Source: Collimonas arenae (lineage in GTDB: Bacteria > Pseudomonadota > Gammaproteobacteria > Burkholderiales > Burkholderiaceae_D). From it: DNA of 64,000 nt. The DNA lies in contig NZ_CP009962.1 in NCBI RefSeq assembly GCF_000786695.1, positions 1,860,001-1,924,000 of the forward strand. The letters are read 5' to 3'. This document shows, piece by piece, positions 8,848 to 19,442 of this stretch. The notes beneath the pieces were generated by a model. It was given only the letters and a program-made list of their open reading frames with translations, ran no database searches and had not been told where the DNA came from. Each line of letters begins with the position of its first letter. The first letter of the stretch is position 1. The position numbers and the translations under genes were made by a program.

Positions 8848-10347
8848 ATGTCTATGAAAATGCTTGGACCGGTTCGTGGCGTTTTATCTGCAATGGCAGT
8901 CACTGCGACTGCCGCTTTTTTTGTTCCTGCAATGGTTGGTGTCGGACCCCAGGCAGTCGCCGCCCCAGTGGCCGGCTTGCCGGATTTTACCGATATCGTT
9001 GAAAAAACCGGTCCTGCCGTAGTCAATATCCGCACCACTGAAAAGGTCAAGACCGGTTCCGGCCAAGGCGATTCCGGCGACCCTAGCGACGACGAGATGC
9101 AGGAATTTTTCCGTCGTTTTTTCGGTGTTCCGGTTCCTAATATGCCGCGTCCGCAAGTTCCCGGTCAGCGCGGCCGCAAGGCTGATCCCAAGGCACAGGA
9201 AGAAGTGCCGCGCGGGGTTGGTTCCGGCTTCGTGATTTCGGCCGACGGTTATGTGATGACCAATGCGCATGTGATCGACGGCGCCAGTGAAGTCTATGTC
9301 ACCCTAACCGACAAGCGTGAATTCAAGGCCAAGGTGATCGGCGCCGATACCCGCAGCGATGTGGCGCTGTTGAAAATCGACGGCGCCAATTTGCCGCGCC
9401 TGGTAATGGGCGATTCCGACAAGATCAAGGCCGGCGAATGGGTGCTGGCGATCGGTTCGCCGTTCGGCCTGGAAAACACCGTTACGGCCGGCATCATTTC
9501 GGCCAAAGCACGCGATACCGGCGACTACCTGCCGCTGATTCAAACCGATGTCGCCGTGAACCCCGGAAATTCCGGCGGTCCGCTGATTAATATGCGCGGC
9601 GAAGTGGTCGGCATCAATTCGCAAATCTACAGCCGTTCCGGCGGCTTCATGGGGATTTCGTTTGCAGTGCCTATCGACGAGGCGATGCGCGTGTCGGACC
9701 AGCTGAAAACCTCGGGCAAGGTTACCCGCGGCCGTATCGGCGTGCAAATCGGCGAGGTCACCAAGGATGTGGCTGAGTCGCTCGGCTTGCCGAAGGCTGA
9801 AGGCGCGCTGGTGGCCCGGGTCGAGCCGGATGGTCCTGCCGCCAAGGCGGGCTTGCAGGCTGGCGACATCATCTTGAAATTCAATGGTACCGCGATTGAC
9901 AAGGCCAACGATTTGCCGCGTCTGGTCGGCAACACCAAGCCCGGCGCGCGCGGCACCATCAGTGTCTGGCGCAAGGGTAGCAGCCGCGACTTCCCGATTG
10001 TGATTACGGAGCTGGCTGCTGACAAAGTCGCCACGGATGATGATGCCAAGCCGAAGAAGGAGCAGCAGGTCGCGAATGCACTTGGCCTGATCGTCAGCGA
10101 TTTGAACGACGCCAAGAAGAAAGAGCTGGGCGTGGATGGCGGGGTTCTGATCGAATCATCGGAAGGGAGCGCGGCGCGGGTCGGCTTGCGCGCCGGTGAT
10201 GTGGTGCAGCGTTTGAACAATACCGATATCAAGGACGCCAAGCAATTCAACGCCCTGGTGGCCAAACTGGAGCCGAAGAAAATGGCTGTGCTATTGGTGC
10301 GCCGTGGCGAATCGTCGCAATTCGTACCATTGCGTCCGGGTAGTTGA
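8848..10347 (+). CDS. mucD: Periplasmic serine protease, DegP/MucD family
   Basis: This HtrA-type protease/chaperone degrades misfolded envelope proteins. The 499-residue protein has a signal peptide, a trypsin-like domain with His141 (TNAHVIDGA), Asp171 (RSDVALLKID) and Ser242 (GNSGGPL), then two PDZ domains (about 275-370 and 400-490). It belongs to the sigma-E module, seven bases after rseB. A hairpin terminator follows. Confidence 0.96.
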   Translation: MSMKMLGPVRGVLSAMAVTATAAFFVPAMVGVGPQAVAAPVAGLPDFTDIVEKTGPAVVNIRTTEKVKTGSGQGDSGDPSDDEMQEFFRRFFGVPVPNMPRPQVPGQRGRKADPKAQEEVPRGVGSGFVISADGYVMTNAHVIDGASEVYVTLTDKREFKAKVIGADTRSDVALLKIDGANLPRLVMGDSDKIKAGEWVLAIGSPFGLENTVTAGIISAKARDTGDYLPLIQTDVAVNPGNSGGPLINMRGEVVGINSQIYSRSGGFMGISFAVPIDEAMRVSDQLKTSGKVTRGRIGVQIGEVTKDVAESLGLPKAEGALVARVEPDGPAAKAGLQAGDIILKFNGTAIDKANDLPRLVGNTKPGARGTISVWRKGSSRDFPIVITELAADKVATDDDAKPKKEQQVANALGLIVSDLNDAKKKELGVDGGVLIESSEGSAARVGLRAGDVVQRLNNTDIKDAKQFNALVAKLEPKKMAVLLVRRGESSQFVPLRPGS

Positions 10348-10370
10348 TTTAATCGGCGTTGTTTGTCAGA

Positions 10371-10402
10371 GGCTGCAGGTCGTCCGGATCTGCAGCTTTT
10401 TG
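10371..10402 (+). terminator. Intrinsic terminator of the rpoE-mucD unit
   Basis: GCTGCAG (10372-10378) pairs with CTGCAGC (10390-10396) and is followed by TTTTT. Confidence 0.75.
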
Positions 10403-10454
10403 TTTTCCAGGGCTGCTCTCGCTCTGTTTGATCGCCAGAAAATAACCTGAATCC

Positions 10455-10727
10455 ATGTCGACCCCGCATTTCACTTTATATGGCCGCTCTTACTGCCACC
10501 TGTGCGAAGACATGTTGCAGGCGTTGTTGGCTTTGCGGCCAGTCGATGAAAAAGATGCCAGCTGGTTTGCCGTCGATGTGATCGATGTCGACGCCTATCC
10601 CGGGTTGGTGGCGAAGTACGATGAGTTGGTGCCTGTACTGATGGGCAACAAAGATGGACAAGAGGCAGTACAGCTTTGCCACTATTTTCTTGACGGGGAA
10701 GCGGTGAAGCGATTTTTAAACGACTGA
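10455..10727 (+). CDS. Glutaredoxin family protein (DUF836-like)
   Basis: This 90-residue thioredoxin-fold protein has a redox CxxC motif, Cys14-His-Leu-Cys17, right after the first beta strand (FTLYGRSYC). That fits small glutaredoxin-like proteins of the DUF836 type, commonly found just upstream of lepA in betaproteobacteria. Substrate and physiological role are unknown. Confidence 0.85.
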   Translation: MSTPHFTLYGRSYCHLCEDMLQALLALRPVDEKDASWFAVDVIDVDAYPGLVAKYDELVPVLMGNKDGQEAVQLCHYFLDGEAVKRFLND

Positions 10728-10856
10728 TTATTATATAATTAATAATAATTGCTGTGAATTTTCTATAACTGCCATGCGGCAACGTCTCAAGCCTTTGATT
10801 TGTCGGTTTTTCCCCTCTGAAATCCGGTAAAATGGCGGCACTGAATAACCTGTCAT

Positions 10857-10912
10857 AAAAGGCGCTCGCCTGGGCGGCATTAGTGCTTAGCCCGGCTCAG
10901 AGCGCCTTTTTT
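10857..10912 (+). terminator. Terminator-like hairpin in the lepA leader
   Basis: AAAAGGCGCTC (10857-10867) pairs with GAGCGCCTTTT (10900-10910) and the T run continues to 10912. It lies only 16 bases before the lepA start and downstream of a -10-like TAAAAT (10828-10833). It may end the upstream transcript or act as an attenuator for lepA. The region from 10728 holds no other gene. Confidence 0.6.
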
Positions 10913-10928
10913 GTAATCGCGTCTGTCA

Positions 10929-12722
10929 ATGAACAACATCCGTAATTTCTCCATCATCGCCCATATCGACCACGGTAAATCTACCTTGGCGGACCGTATC
11001 ATCCAGTCTTGCGGCGGCTTGTCCGATCGCGAAATGGAGGCGCAGGTACTCGACTCGATGGATATCGAGCGCGAGCGCGGCATCACGATCAAGGCCCAGA
11101 CTGCGGCGCTATCGTACAAGGCGCTGGATGGGCAGATCTACAACCTGAACCTGATCGACACTCCGGGTCACGTCGACTTCAGCTATGAAGTCAGCCGTTC
11201 GCTGTCGGCCTGCGAAGGCGCGCTGCTGGTGGTCGATGCCTCGCAGGGTGTGGAAGCCCAGACCGTGGCCAACTGCTACACGGCGCTTGATCTCGGCGTG
11301 GAAGTGGTGCCGGTGCTTAACAAGATCGATTTGCCTTCCGCCGATCCTGATAATGCAATTGCTGAAATCGAAGACGTCATCGGCATCGATGCTCAGGATG
11401 CGGTGCATTGCTCAGCCAAGACGGGTCTTGGCGTGCGCGAAGTGCTGGAATCGCTGATTCTCAAAGTGCCGCCACCGAAAGGCGATCCAGGCGCTCCTTT
11501 GCAAGCGCTGATTGTCGATTCCTGGTTCGATAACTATGTCGGCGTCGTGATGCTGGTGCGGATCAAGAACGGCACGTTGCGTCCGAAAGACAAGATCCTG
11601 CTGATGGCCACCGGCTCTCAGCATCTGACGGAAAGCGTTGGTGTATTTACGCCTAAATCGCAGTCACGCGAATCGCTTTCCGCCGGTCAGGTCGGCTTCA
11701 TCATCGCCGGCATCAAAGAATTGAAGGCAGCCAAGGTCGGCGATACAGTCACGCTGGCGTCCAAGCCCGCCGCCGAAGCGCTGCCCGGCTTTAAAGAAGT
11801 GCAGCCACAGGTGTTTGCCGGTTTATTCCCAGTCGAAGCCAATCAATATGATGCGTTGCGCGACTCGTTGGAAAAACTCAAGCTGAACGACGCTGCATTG
11901 CAATATGAGCCTGAAGTTTCGCAGGCGCTGGGCTTCGGTTTCCGTTGCGGCTTCCTCGGTTTGCTGCATATGGAAATCGTCCAGGAACGACTCGAGCGCG
12001 AGTTCGACATGGATCTGATTACCACTGCGCCTACCGTGATCTATGAAGTGGTGAAGCGCGACGGTACTGTCATGTTGGTGGATAACCCGTCCAAGATGCC
12101 GGATCCGTCCAATATCGAAGAAGTGCGTGAACCAATCGTCACCGTCAATTTGTATATGCCGCAAGAGTATGTGGGTTCGGTGATCACGCTGTGCACCCAG
12201 AAACGCGGCCAGCAGGTCGACATGAGTTACCACGGCAAACAGGTCAAGCTGACCTATGAAATCCCGATGGCCGAAGTGGTGCTCGATTTCTTCGATCGCC
12301 TGAAATCGACCTCGCGTGGCTACGCCTCGATGGATTACGAATTCAAGGAATACCGTTCTGCCGACGTGGTCAAGGTCGACATGCTGATCAACAGCGAAAA
12401 AGTCGACGCCCTGGCAATCATCGTCCATCGCGCCAACAGCCAGTACCGCGGCCGCGCCGTGGCTGCCAAGATGCGCGAACTGATTCCGCGCCAGATGTTT
12501 GATGTGGCTATCCAGGCGGCGATCGGCGCCAACATCATTTCACGTGAAAACGTCAAGGCGCTACGCAAGAACGTCCTGGCCAAGTGCTATGGCGGCGACA
12601 TCAGCCGCAAACGCAAATTGCTGGAAAAGCAGAAGGCCGGTAAAAAACGTATGAAACAAGTGGGTTCCGTTGAGATCCCGCAAGAGGCATTCCTGGCAAT
12701 TTTACAAGTGGATGAAAAATGA
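10929..12722 (+). CDS. lepA: Elongation factor 4 (LepA) GTPase
   Basis: LepA is a ribosome-associated translational GTPase related to EF-G. The 597-residue protein has G1 AHIDHGKST (residues 11-19), DTPGH and NKID motifs, an EF-Tu-like second domain, EF-G-like domains and the LepA-specific C-terminal domain (from about 490, with KRMKQVG). Its stop overlaps the lepB start (ATGA). This lepA-lepB pairing is widely conserved. Confidence 0.98.
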   Translation: MNNIRNFSIIAHIDHGKSTLADRIIQSCGGLSDREMEAQVLDSMDIERERGITIKAQTAALSYKALDGQIYNLNLIDTPGHVDFSYEVSRSLSACEGALLVVDASQGVEAQTVANCYTALDLGVEVVPVLNKIDLPSADPDNAIAEIEDVIGIDAQDAVHCSAKTGLGVREVLESLILKVPPPKGDPGAPLQALIVDSWFDNYVGVVMLVRIKNGTLRPKDKILLMATGSQHLTESVGVFTPKSQSRESLSAGQVGFIIAGIKELKAAKVGDTVTLASKPAAEALPGFKEVQPQVFAGLFPVEANQYDALRDSLEKLKLNDAALQYEPEVSQALGFGFRCGFLGLLHMEIVQERLEREFDMDLITTAPTVIYEVVKRDGTVMLVDNPSKMPDPSNIEEVREPIVTVNLYMPQEYVGSVITLCTQKRGQQVDMSYHGKQVKLTYEIPMAEVVLDFFDRLKSTSRGYASMDYEFKEYRSADVVKVDMLINSEKVDALAIIVHRANSQYRGRAVAAKMRELIPRQMFDVAIQAAIGANIISRENVKALRKNVLAKCYGGDISRKRKLLEKQKAGKKRMKQVGSVEIPQEAFLAILQVDEK

Positions 12723-13636
12723 CATTGCAATCAATCTTAGGAAATTTCGCATTAATCCTGTTTGTTTTAACGATTGTCACCGGCGTCATTTGGTTTTTTG
12801 ACCGCTTCTATCTGAGCAAGCAACGGCGCGCCAAGGCCGACGCTGCGCTGGCCGAATTCGACGCGCGCAACGCCAAGCTGAGCGCGGATGGCATCAAGCT
12901 GGAAAACAGCGGACGCGCGGCGCTGGAAGCAGACCTGTTGCGCCAACCGACCTGGGTTGAATATTCGGGCAGTTTTTTCCCGGTGATCGCCATGGTCTTC
13001 TTTTTACGCTCGTTCCTGTACGAGCCATTCAAGATTCCTTCCAGTTCGATGGTGCCGACCTTGCTGGTGGGTGATCTGATCCTGGTGAATAAATTCACTT
13101 ACGGTATCCGTCTGCCGATCATCAATAAAAAAGTGATCGAGATGAATCATCCGCAGCGCGGCGATGTGATGGTGTTCAAATATCCGAAGGATATGTCGCT
13201 CGACTACATCAAACGCGTGGTAGGGGTGCCCGGTGATAAAATAACTTACCAAAACAAGCGCTTAACAATTAATGGTCAAGCTCTTTCTTATGCGCCGTTG
13301 CCAGATTACCTGAATGAAGACAGTCTGGATTACTCCCAGCAATACACGGAGAACCTGTCAAATGTGCAACATACAATCGCAGTGCGTAGCAACCGGCCGC
13401 CGATTTCGCTGGAAGGCGTGATGGATTTTCCTAATAAGGATGCCTGTTCTTATAATCCGGAAGGTTTCACCTGTACAGTTCCTGCTGGAAATTATTTCAT
13501 GATGGGGGATAATCGGGATAACAGCGAAGACAGCCGCTATTGGGGATTCGTACCGGATGAAAACATTGTCGGAAAGGCATTCCTGGTCTGGATGAATCTG
13601 GGTAATTTCAAACGTATCGGTACTTTTTTCAAGTAA
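12719..13636 (+). CDS. lepB: Signal peptidase I
   Basis: LepB cleaves signal peptides from exported proteins at the periplasmic face of the inner membrane. The 305-residue protein has two N-terminal membrane segments (about 5-30 and 83-101), the nucleophile Ser110 in [10 protein letters not shown], the general base Lys165 in [11 protein letters not shown], and the [15 protein letters not shown] box. It is coupled to lepA by a four-base overlap. Confidence 0.97.
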   Translation: MTLQSILGNFALILFVLTIVTGVIWFFDRFYLSKQRRAKADAALAEFDARNAKLSADGIKLENSGRAALEADLLRQPTWVEYSGSFFPVIAMVFFLRSFLYEPFKIPSSSMVPTLLVGDLILVNKFTYGIRLPIINKKVIEMNHPQRGDVMVFKYPKDMSLDYIKRVVGVPGDKITYQNKRLTINGQALSYAPLPDYLNEDSLDYSQQYTENLSNVQHTIAVRSNRPPISLEGVMDFPNKDACSYNPEGFTCTVPAGNYFMMGDNRDNSEDSRYWGFVPDENIVGKAFLVWMNLGNFKRIGTFFK

Positions 13637-13675
13637 ATTTTATAAACTTTAACTAAGTCGAAAGCGGAGTCAGGG

Positions 13676-14044
13676 ATGACAAGAATGTCCGGAGCACCAC
13701 GGAAGCAGCAAGGCGTCACATTATTTGGCTTGATTGTAATTTTGGCGGTACTCGGCTGTATTGGTGTCTTGGTGGCGAAGGTGACGCCGACCACGATCGA
13801 GTATTTCTCGATCAAAAAGGCAATTGCCAGCGCCAGGACTGCGGGCACCACGGTGCAGGAAATCCAGAATGCGTTTAACAAGCAGGCTGAAGTGGGCTAT
13901 ATCGACGCGATCGCTGGCAAGGATCTGGATATCACCAAGAACGGCGACGATGTCCAGATCAGTTTTGCGTACCAGAAGAAAATCCCGCTGGTCGGGCCAG
14001 TCAGCCTGCTGATTGATTATGCCGGTAGTACCGCCAAGCCTTAA
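13676..14044 (+). CDS. DUF4845 membrane protein
   Basis: This 122-residue protein has a single N-terminal membrane helix (about 14-37) with a pilin-like GVTLFGLIVILAVLG stretch, and a small soluble domain. It matches DUF4845 proteins found between lepB and rnc in many beta- and gammaproteobacteria. The function is not established. The pilin-like N-terminus lacks a convincing prepilin cleavage context. Confidence 0.85.
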   Translation: MTRMSGAPRKQQGVTLFGLIVILAVLGCIGVLVAKVTPTTIEYFSIKKAIASARTAGTTVQEIQNAFNKQAEVGYIDAIAGKDLDITKNGDDVQISFAYQKKIPLVGPVSLLIDYAGSTAKP

Positions 14045-14079
14045 GGTAGTCGATTAACAGCAGCAGACGACGACAGCAA

Positions 14080-15129
14080 GTGTCGACGAAAAAAATGGAT
14101 CTCATGTTATTGCAAAATCGGCTAGGCCACACGTTTAAAGATGCTAGCTTGCTACAGCAGGCCTTGACGCATCGCAGCCATAGCACCTTGCATAACGAAC
14201 GGTTGGAGTTCCTCGGCGATTCGATCTTGAACTGCGTCGTCGCGTCTTTGTTGTTTGACCGCTATACCAAGATCGATGAAGGCGATTTGTCGCGCGTGCG
14301 GGCCAATCTGGTCAAGCAGCAATCGTTATATGAAATTGCGCAAAGGCTGGAATTGTCGCAGTTCCTGCGGCTGGGTGAAGGCGAGTTGAAGTCAGGCGGT
14401 TTCCGCCGGCCTTCTATCTTGGCCGATACGCTTGAAGCCTTGTTCGGTGCGATTTTCCTGGATGCCGGCTTCGATGCCGCACGGGATGTGATTCGCGCCC
14501 TGTATATTCCAATCCTTGATACGGTCGATCCCAAGACCTTGGGTAAGGATGCCAAGACCCTGTTGCAGGAATACCTGCAAGGGAAAAAAATCGCTTTGCC
14601 ACAATATAACGTGGTGGCGACACACGGCGCTGCGCACAATCAGGAATTTGAAATTGAGTGCCTGGTGCCTAAACTGGATATCCAGGTGTTCGGCAGTGGC
14701 GGCAGCCGTCGCGCTGGCGAGCAAGCCGCAGCCAAGCTGGCGTTGGAAGCGGTGCAAAAATCCTTTGTCAAAGTACCCGGGGCAGCCAAAAAAGCCAAGC
14801 CGCGTACGGCGCAATTGAAACTGAGCGGCATTGCAACGATTCAGCCGGATGCGCCTGAAACGGCGGCGGATGAAGCCGTCGCAGCCAAACCGGCTGCAGC
14901 CAAGGAAAAAATTGTCGCTGAAGCGCCGCCGGCAAAGATTGCCGCTAAAGCCCATGTGACGGCGCATGTCGCGACGGCCAATGGTGGTGCTGAAACAGCC
15001 GCCGCACCAAAGCCAGGTTCTACTGCAACAGAAGCCGTCGAAACCGTTGTTGCGGCAGCCAACGCTGCCGCAGCTGTAACTACCCCTAATGCAACACCTC
15101 ATACTACGAGTAAATCGAAAACCGCATGA
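14080..15129 (+). CDS. rnc: Ribonuclease III with long Ala-rich tail
   Basis: RNase III cleaves double-stranded RNA in rRNA and mRNA processing. The signature [10 protein letters not shown] is at residues 39-48, and a dsRNA-binding domain (about 165-232) ends in [17 protein letters not shown]. Residues ~240-349 form a low-complexity Ala/Lys/Pro tail, so the protein is about 100 residues longer than typical. A GTG start is listed; an ATG at 14095 would remove five residues. The stop overlaps era (ATGA). Confidence 0.93.
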   Translation: MSTKKMDLMLLQNRLGHTFKDASLLQQALTHRSHSTLHNERLEFLGDSILNCVVASLLFDRYTKIDEGDLSRVRANLVKQQSLYEIAQRLELSQFLRLGEGELKSGGFRRPSILADTLEALFGAIFLDAGFDAARDVIRALYIPILDTVDPKTLGKDAKTLLQEYLQGKKIALPQYNVVATHGAAHNQEFEIECLVPKLDIQVFGSGGSRRAGEQAAAKLALEAVQKSFVKVPGAAKKAKPRTAQLKLSGIATIQPDAPETAADEAVAAKPAAAKEKIVAEAPPAKIAAKAHVTAHVATANGGAETAAAPKPGSTATEAVETVVAAANAAAAVTTPNATPHTTSKSKTA

Positions 15130-16052
15130 CAGACTCTACACCCCAGGCATCGACCGCAGCAACGCCGGCAGCTGATTTTCGTTGCGGCTACATAGCGATT
15201 GTCGGTCGCCCCAACGTAGGCAAGTCGACCCTGATGAACGAACTGATCGGGGCCAAGGTCAGCATTACCTCGCGCAAGGCGCAAACCACACGGCACCGGA
15301 TCACAGGCATTCAGACCGTGGCCGATACACAATTCGTCTATGTCGATACGCCGGGTTTCCAGACGCGTCACTCGAATGCGCTGAACAAGACGCTGAATCG
15401 CACCGTGACCACCACGCTGACCGCGGCCGACGTCATCCTGTACATTATCGAAGCCGGTACCTTCGGCCCGGCCGACCAGCAGGTAATGGCTTTGTTACCC
15501 GCCAACGTGCCTTGCATCCTGGTCATCAACAAGTCGGACCGCGTCAAGGACAAGGCCGTGCTGCTGCCGTTTGCCCAGAAAATCGCCGCCATGCGTGACT
15601 TCGCGGCAGTGGTGCCGGTCTCGGCCAAGCTGCGTTTCCAGCTGGATAACCTGCAAGGCGAAATCCGCAAGCACCTGCCGGAAAATCCGCCGATGTTCGG
15701 TGAAGACGACATTACCGACCGTAGCGAGAAATTCCTCGCAGCTGAAATCGTTCGTGAAAAAGTTTTCCGTTTTGTCGGCGATGAACTGCCTTACACCAGT
15801 ACCGTCCTGATCGAGAAATTCGAGCTGGAAGGTGATCTGCGTCGTGTGTTTGCGGCGATCCTGGTGGAGCGCGATACCCACAAATCCATGGTGATCGGCC
15901 AGAAGGGCGCGCGCCTCAAGGATATTTCCACCCAGGCGCGGCTCGACATGGAGCGCTTGTTCGGCGGTCCGGTCTATCTGGAAATCTGGGTCAAGGTTAA
16001 ATCCGGCTGGGCCGACAACGAAGCGGGATTGCGCGCCTACGGCTACGAGTAA
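15126..16052 (+). CDS. era: GTPase Era
   Basis: Era binds the 3' end of 16S rRNA and is needed for 30S maturation. The 308-residue protein has G1 GRPNVGKST (27-35), DTPGF, NKSD and a C-terminal KH domain containing [12 protein letters not shown]. Order and overlap with rnc are conserved (rnc-era-recO). Confidence 0.98.
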   Translation: MTDSTPQASTAATPAADFRCGYIAIVGRPNVGKSTLMNELIGAKVSITSRKAQTTRHRITGIQTVADTQFVYVDTPGFQTRHSNALNKTLNRTVTTTLTAADVILYIIEAGTFGPADQQVMALLPANVPCILVINKSDRVKDKAVLLPFAQKIAAMRDFAAVVPVSAKLRFQLDNLQGEIRKHLPENPPMFGEDDITDRSEKFLAAEIVREKVFRFVGDELPYTSTVLIEKFELEGDLRRVFAAILVERDTHKSMVIGQKGARLKDISTQARLDMERLFGGPVYLEIWVKVKSGWADNEAGLRAYGYE

Positions 16053-16084
16053 ATCGTCCGAAACCCACGCAACCTGACGCCCAC

Positions 16085-16924
16085 ATGAATGCGATCATCG
16101 CTGATGCAGAGCAAGCGCTGCCGGAAGATGCCGCTGTCCTGATCAGCGTTGCTCCCGGCCCTGCTGCTACTGCTGCCGTCGTTCCCAAGCGACGGGCGCG
16201 GATACCGGAAAAAGATACGCGTGTCACTGCACAGCCCGGGTTCGTACTGCACAGCTATCCGCACCGCGAAACCAGCCTCATCATCGATGTTTTCACCCGC
16301 GATTACGGCCGCATCGCGCTGGTCGCCAAAGGCGCCAAGCGTCCGATGTCAAAGTTGCGCGGCGTTCTGCAAACCTTCCAGCCGTTGTCGCTGAGTTGGA
16401 GCGGCAAATCAGAAATCCGTACCTTGATCGCGGCCGAATGGGTTGGCGGTCTGCTGCCGCTGGAAAAATCGGCGCTGCTGTGTGGTTTCTACCTGAATGA
16501 ACTGCTGGTGAAACTGGTCGCGCGTGATGATCCGCATGTTGCCTTGTTCAATCATTACGTCACAACCCTTAATCAGCTGGCCCATCTGGAGCCGGCGCCT
16601 ATTGTGCTGCGCCAGTTCGAAAGAGCGCTGCTCAAGCAGACCGGAGTTGCCGGCGATTTCACGCGTTGTACCAGTAGCCGCCAGCCTGTCGATCCAGCCG
16701 AAAGCTACGTGGTCGATCCTGAGCGCGGGCCACGCGTTGCACGAGCAGCCGATTCCTGGCCCCGGGTTTCCGGCAAGACTCTGCTGGACATGGAGCAGGA
16801 AGATTACAGCGATGTCGCTACGCAGGCGCAAAGCAAGGTGCTGATGCGCTTCTTGCTGGCCCATCATCTGGGTGGCGCGCCATTGAACACACGCCAGATC
16901 CTGATTGACCTGATGCAGTTGTAA
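16085..16924 (+). CDS. recO: DNA repair protein RecO
   Basis: RecO helps load RecA at gaps together with RecF/RecR. The 279-residue product has an N-terminal OB fold beginning at about residue 48 ([21 protein letters not shown]) and a helical domain. The first ~47 residues are a low-complexity extension not seen in short RecO proteins, so a later start is possible, although no better ribosome site is visible. Confidence 0.93.
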   Translation: MNAIIADAEQALPEDAAVLISVAPGPAATAAVVPKRRARIPEKDTRVTAQPGFVLHSYPHRETSLIIDVFTRDYGRIALVAKGAKRPMSKLRGVLQTFQPLSLSWSGKSEIRTLIAAEWVGGLLPLEKSALLCGFYLNELLVKLVARDDPHVALFNHYVTTLNQLAHLEPAPIVLRQFERALLKQTGVAGDFTRCTSSRQPVDPAESYVVDPERGPRVARAADSWPRVSGKTLLDMEQEDYSDVATQAQSKVLMRFLLAHHLGGAPLNTRQILIDLMQL

Positions 16925-16982
16925 TTTATTTAATAAACTACGCGGATACCGTCTTCAGCTAACCAATAGCCATCAATCGCCG

Positions 16983-18221
16983 ATGAAAAATTTCCCTTGG
17001 TCTAGTCTTGCCGCCGGTTTTGTAACAGTGTTGGTCGGTTTCACAAGTTCCGCAGTCATCGTTTTGCAAGCAGCCGCGGCTGCCGGCGCTACACCGCAGC
17101 AAATCAGTTCATGGATGCTCGCGCTTGGCCTTGGCATGGGGCTGACCTGCATCGGTTTGTCGCTGCGCTACAAGGCTCCGGTAGTAACCGCCTGGTCGAC
17201 GCCAGGAGCTGCCTTGCTGATTACCAGCTTGTCCGGCATTCCTATGTCGGAAGCAATCGGCGCATTCATGTTCGCTGCCGCCCTGATTACCCTAGGCGGC
17301 GTCACTGGCTGGTTCGAGCGTGCCATGGGCAAGATTCCGCTGTCGATTGCGGCCGCGATGCTAGCTGGTATCCTGGCCCATTTCGGCATGAATGTATTCA
17401 TGGCGATGAAACCGCAATTCGTGATGGTTTTTGCGATGTTTGTCGCTTACCTGCTGTGCAAGCGCTGGCTGCCGCGCTACGCCATCATTATCGTGTTGCT
17501 GATCGGCGTTGCGCTGGCCGCTAGCCGCGGCCTGCTGCATTTCGATCATTTTCATTTCGCCTGGGCCAGGCCGGTATTTACCATGCCGAGCTTTTCGTGG
17601 TCGACCATCATCGGCGTCGGCATTCCCTTGTTCGTGGTAACCATGGCGTCGCAAAATGCGCCGGGCGTCGCGGTGATACGCGCTTCCGGCTACGATACCC
17701 CGATTTCACCGTTGATAACCTGGACCGGGCTGACTACTTTGGTGCTGGCGCCATTCGGTTGTTTCTCCCTGAACCTGGCAGCAATCACTGCCGCCATCTG
17801 CATGGGCAAAGAGGCCCATGAAGACCCGGCCAAACGCTATTGGGCGGCTGTGGCGGCGGGTGGCTTCTATTTGCTGGTGGGCGTCTTTGGCGCTACCGTC
17901 TGCGCCTTGTTTGCTGCATTTCCGCAAGAGCTGGTGCTGGCGATTGCCGGACTGGCCCTGTTCGGTACGATCGCCAACAGCCTGACGATGGCGATGGCTA
18001 ACGACGTCCAGCGCGAAGCGGCCTTGATCACATTCCTGGTAACCGCTTCCGGCGTCACGTTGTTTGGTGTCGGTGCGGCATTCTGGGGGTTGGTGGCTGG
18101 CGCCCTGGCATTCTTTGTCTTGAACTGGAAGCGTCATGATCAATTGCTGCAGCAGCACAAGCAGCTGGCGCCGGCGATGACAGTGCCGGATACCGTATCG
18201 CCCGCATTGCCATCGCACTAG
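16983..18221 (+). CDS. Benzoate/H+ symporter family permease (BenE-like)
   Basis: This 412-residue integral membrane protein has about 12 hydrophobic segments. It contains the BenE-type ITAWSTPGAALL-like segment (here VVTAWSTPGAALL) and a conserved TMASQNAPGVAVIRASGY stretch. The family imports benzoate or related carboxylates. It sits between recO and pdxJ with no aromatic-catabolism genes adjacent, so its substrate is uncertain. Confidence 0.85.
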   Translation: MKNFPWSSLAAGFVTVLVGFTSSAVIVLQAAAAAGATPQQISSWMLALGLGMGLTCIGLSLRYKAPVVTAWSTPGAALLITSLSGIPMSEAIGAFMFAAALITLGGVTGWFERAMGKIPLSIAAAMLAGILAHFGMNVFMAMKPQFVMVFAMFVAYLLCKRWLPRYAIIIVLLIGVALAASRGLLHFDHFHFAWARPVFTMPSFSWSTIIGVGIPLFVVTMASQNAPGVAVIRASGYDTPISPLITWTGLTTLVLAPFGCFSLNLAAITAAICMGKEAHEDPAKRYWAAVAAGGFYLLVGVFGATVCALFAAFPQELVLAIAGLALFGTIANSLTMAMANDVQREAALITFLVTASGVTLFGVGAAFWGLVAGALAFFVLNWKRHDQLLQQHKQLAPAMTVPDTVSPALPSH

Positions 18222-18279
18222 AATTAATGCAATCTTGATACCTGATACTTGATAAACCCACCCATCACCTGAGCATCCG

Positions 18280-19038
18280 ATGAGCTATCTCAATCCAACA
18301 TCGTCGATCATCGACCTTGGCATCAATATCGATCACGTCGCCACTTTGCGCAATGCGCGCGGCACCACCTATCCGGACCCGTTGCAAGCGGCCTTGCAGG
18401 CGGAAGAAGCTGGCGCTGACGCCATCACCTTGCATTTGCGCGAAGATCGCCGCCACATCCGCGATGCAGACGTTGAAATGATCCGTCCGCAGTTGCACAC
18501 GCGCATGAACCTGGAAGCGGCGGTGACCCAGGAAATGATCGATTTCTCCTGCAAGATCAAACCGCAGGATTCTTGCCTGGTGCCTGAACGCCGTCATGAA
18601 CTGACGACCGAAGGCGGCCTCGATGTGGTGAAATATTTTACGCAAGTGCAAGCGGCAGTGCGCCAGCTGCAAGGCGAAGGCATCCGCGTCAGTCTGTTCA
18701 TCGATCCGGAAGCCGATCAGATTCAAGCCGCAGCCGAAATTGGCGCGCCGGTGATTGAGTTGCACACCGGCCGTTACGCTGAAGCGCATGACGAGACGGA
18801 ACAACGCAGCGAGCTGGAGCGGGTGCAGCGAGCAGTGCAAGAGGGGGTGCGGCGTGGCCTCAAGGTGAATGCCGGTCATGGTCTGCATTACACCAATGCG
18901 CAGGCGATTGCGGCGATTCCCGATATCGCAGAATTGAACATCGGCCACGCCATCGTGGCGCATGCGGTGTTCGTCGGCTGGAAAGCGGCGGTAAGCGAAA
19001 TGAAGGCGCTGATGGTGAAAGCGCGCTTGGGAAAATAA
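18280..19038 (+). CDS. pdxJ: Pyridoxine 5'-phosphate synthase
   Basis: PdxJ condenses 1-deoxyxylulose 5-phosphate with 3-amino-2-oxopropyl phosphate to form vitamin B6. The 252-residue TIM barrel has the signature [17 protein letters not shown], then [15 protein letters not shown], and the C-terminal [13 protein letters not shown] segment. It precedes acpS by 11 bases, as is common. Confidence 0.97.
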   Translation: MSYLNPTSSIIDLGINIDHVATLRNARGTTYPDPLQAALQAEEAGADAITLHLREDRRHIRDADVEMIRPQLHTRMNLEAAVTQEMIDFSCKIKPQDSCLVPERRHELTTEGGLDVVKYFTQVQAAVRQLQGEGIRVSLFIDPEADQIQAAAEIGAPVIELHTGRYAEAHDETEQRSELERVQRAVQEGVRRGLKVNAGHGLHYTNAQAIAAIPDIAELNIGHAIVAHAVFVGWKAAVSEMKALMVKARLGK

Positions 19039-19049
19039 AGAGGTTCGCA

Positions 19050-19442
19050 ATGATTTATGGCATCGGTACCGACATCATCCAGATTCCGCGCATAGCGGCG
19101 GCATTGCAGCGTAACGGCGATCGTTTTGCAGAGAAGATCCTAGGCCCGCAAGAGATGGAGAAATACTTACAGCGCAAGGCTAAGGTGGAAGCGCGTGGCA
19201 TCCGTTTCCTGGCGACGCGCTTTGCAGCCAAGGAAGCGTTTTCCAAGGCGCTCGGACTGGGAATGAAAATGCCGATGACCTGGCGCGCCATGCAAACATT
19301 AAATGCGCCCGGCGGCAAGCCGATCGTGGTGGTGAACCCCGCGCTGGAAGAATACATGCAACAGAAGGGCTTGACCGCGCAGGTGTCGATTACCGATGAA
19401 GTGGAATACGCGGTCGCTTTCGTCATCGTGGAGAAAAAATGA
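19050..19442 (+). CDS. acpS: Holo-ACP synthase
   Basis: AcpS transfers 4'-phosphopantetheine from CoA to Ser37 of the ACP encoded at 4283-4525. The 130-residue protein has metal ligands Asp8 (GIGTDI) and Glu62 ([12 protein letters not shown]), the defining motifs. Its stop overlaps the nagZ ATG. Confidence 0.97.
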   Translation: MIYGIGTDIIQIPRIAAALQRNGDRFAEKILGPQEMEKYLQRKAKVEARGIRFLATRFAAKEAFSKALGLGMKMPMTWRAMQTLNAPGGKPIVVVNPALEEYMQQKGLTAQVSITDEVEYAVAFVIVEKK

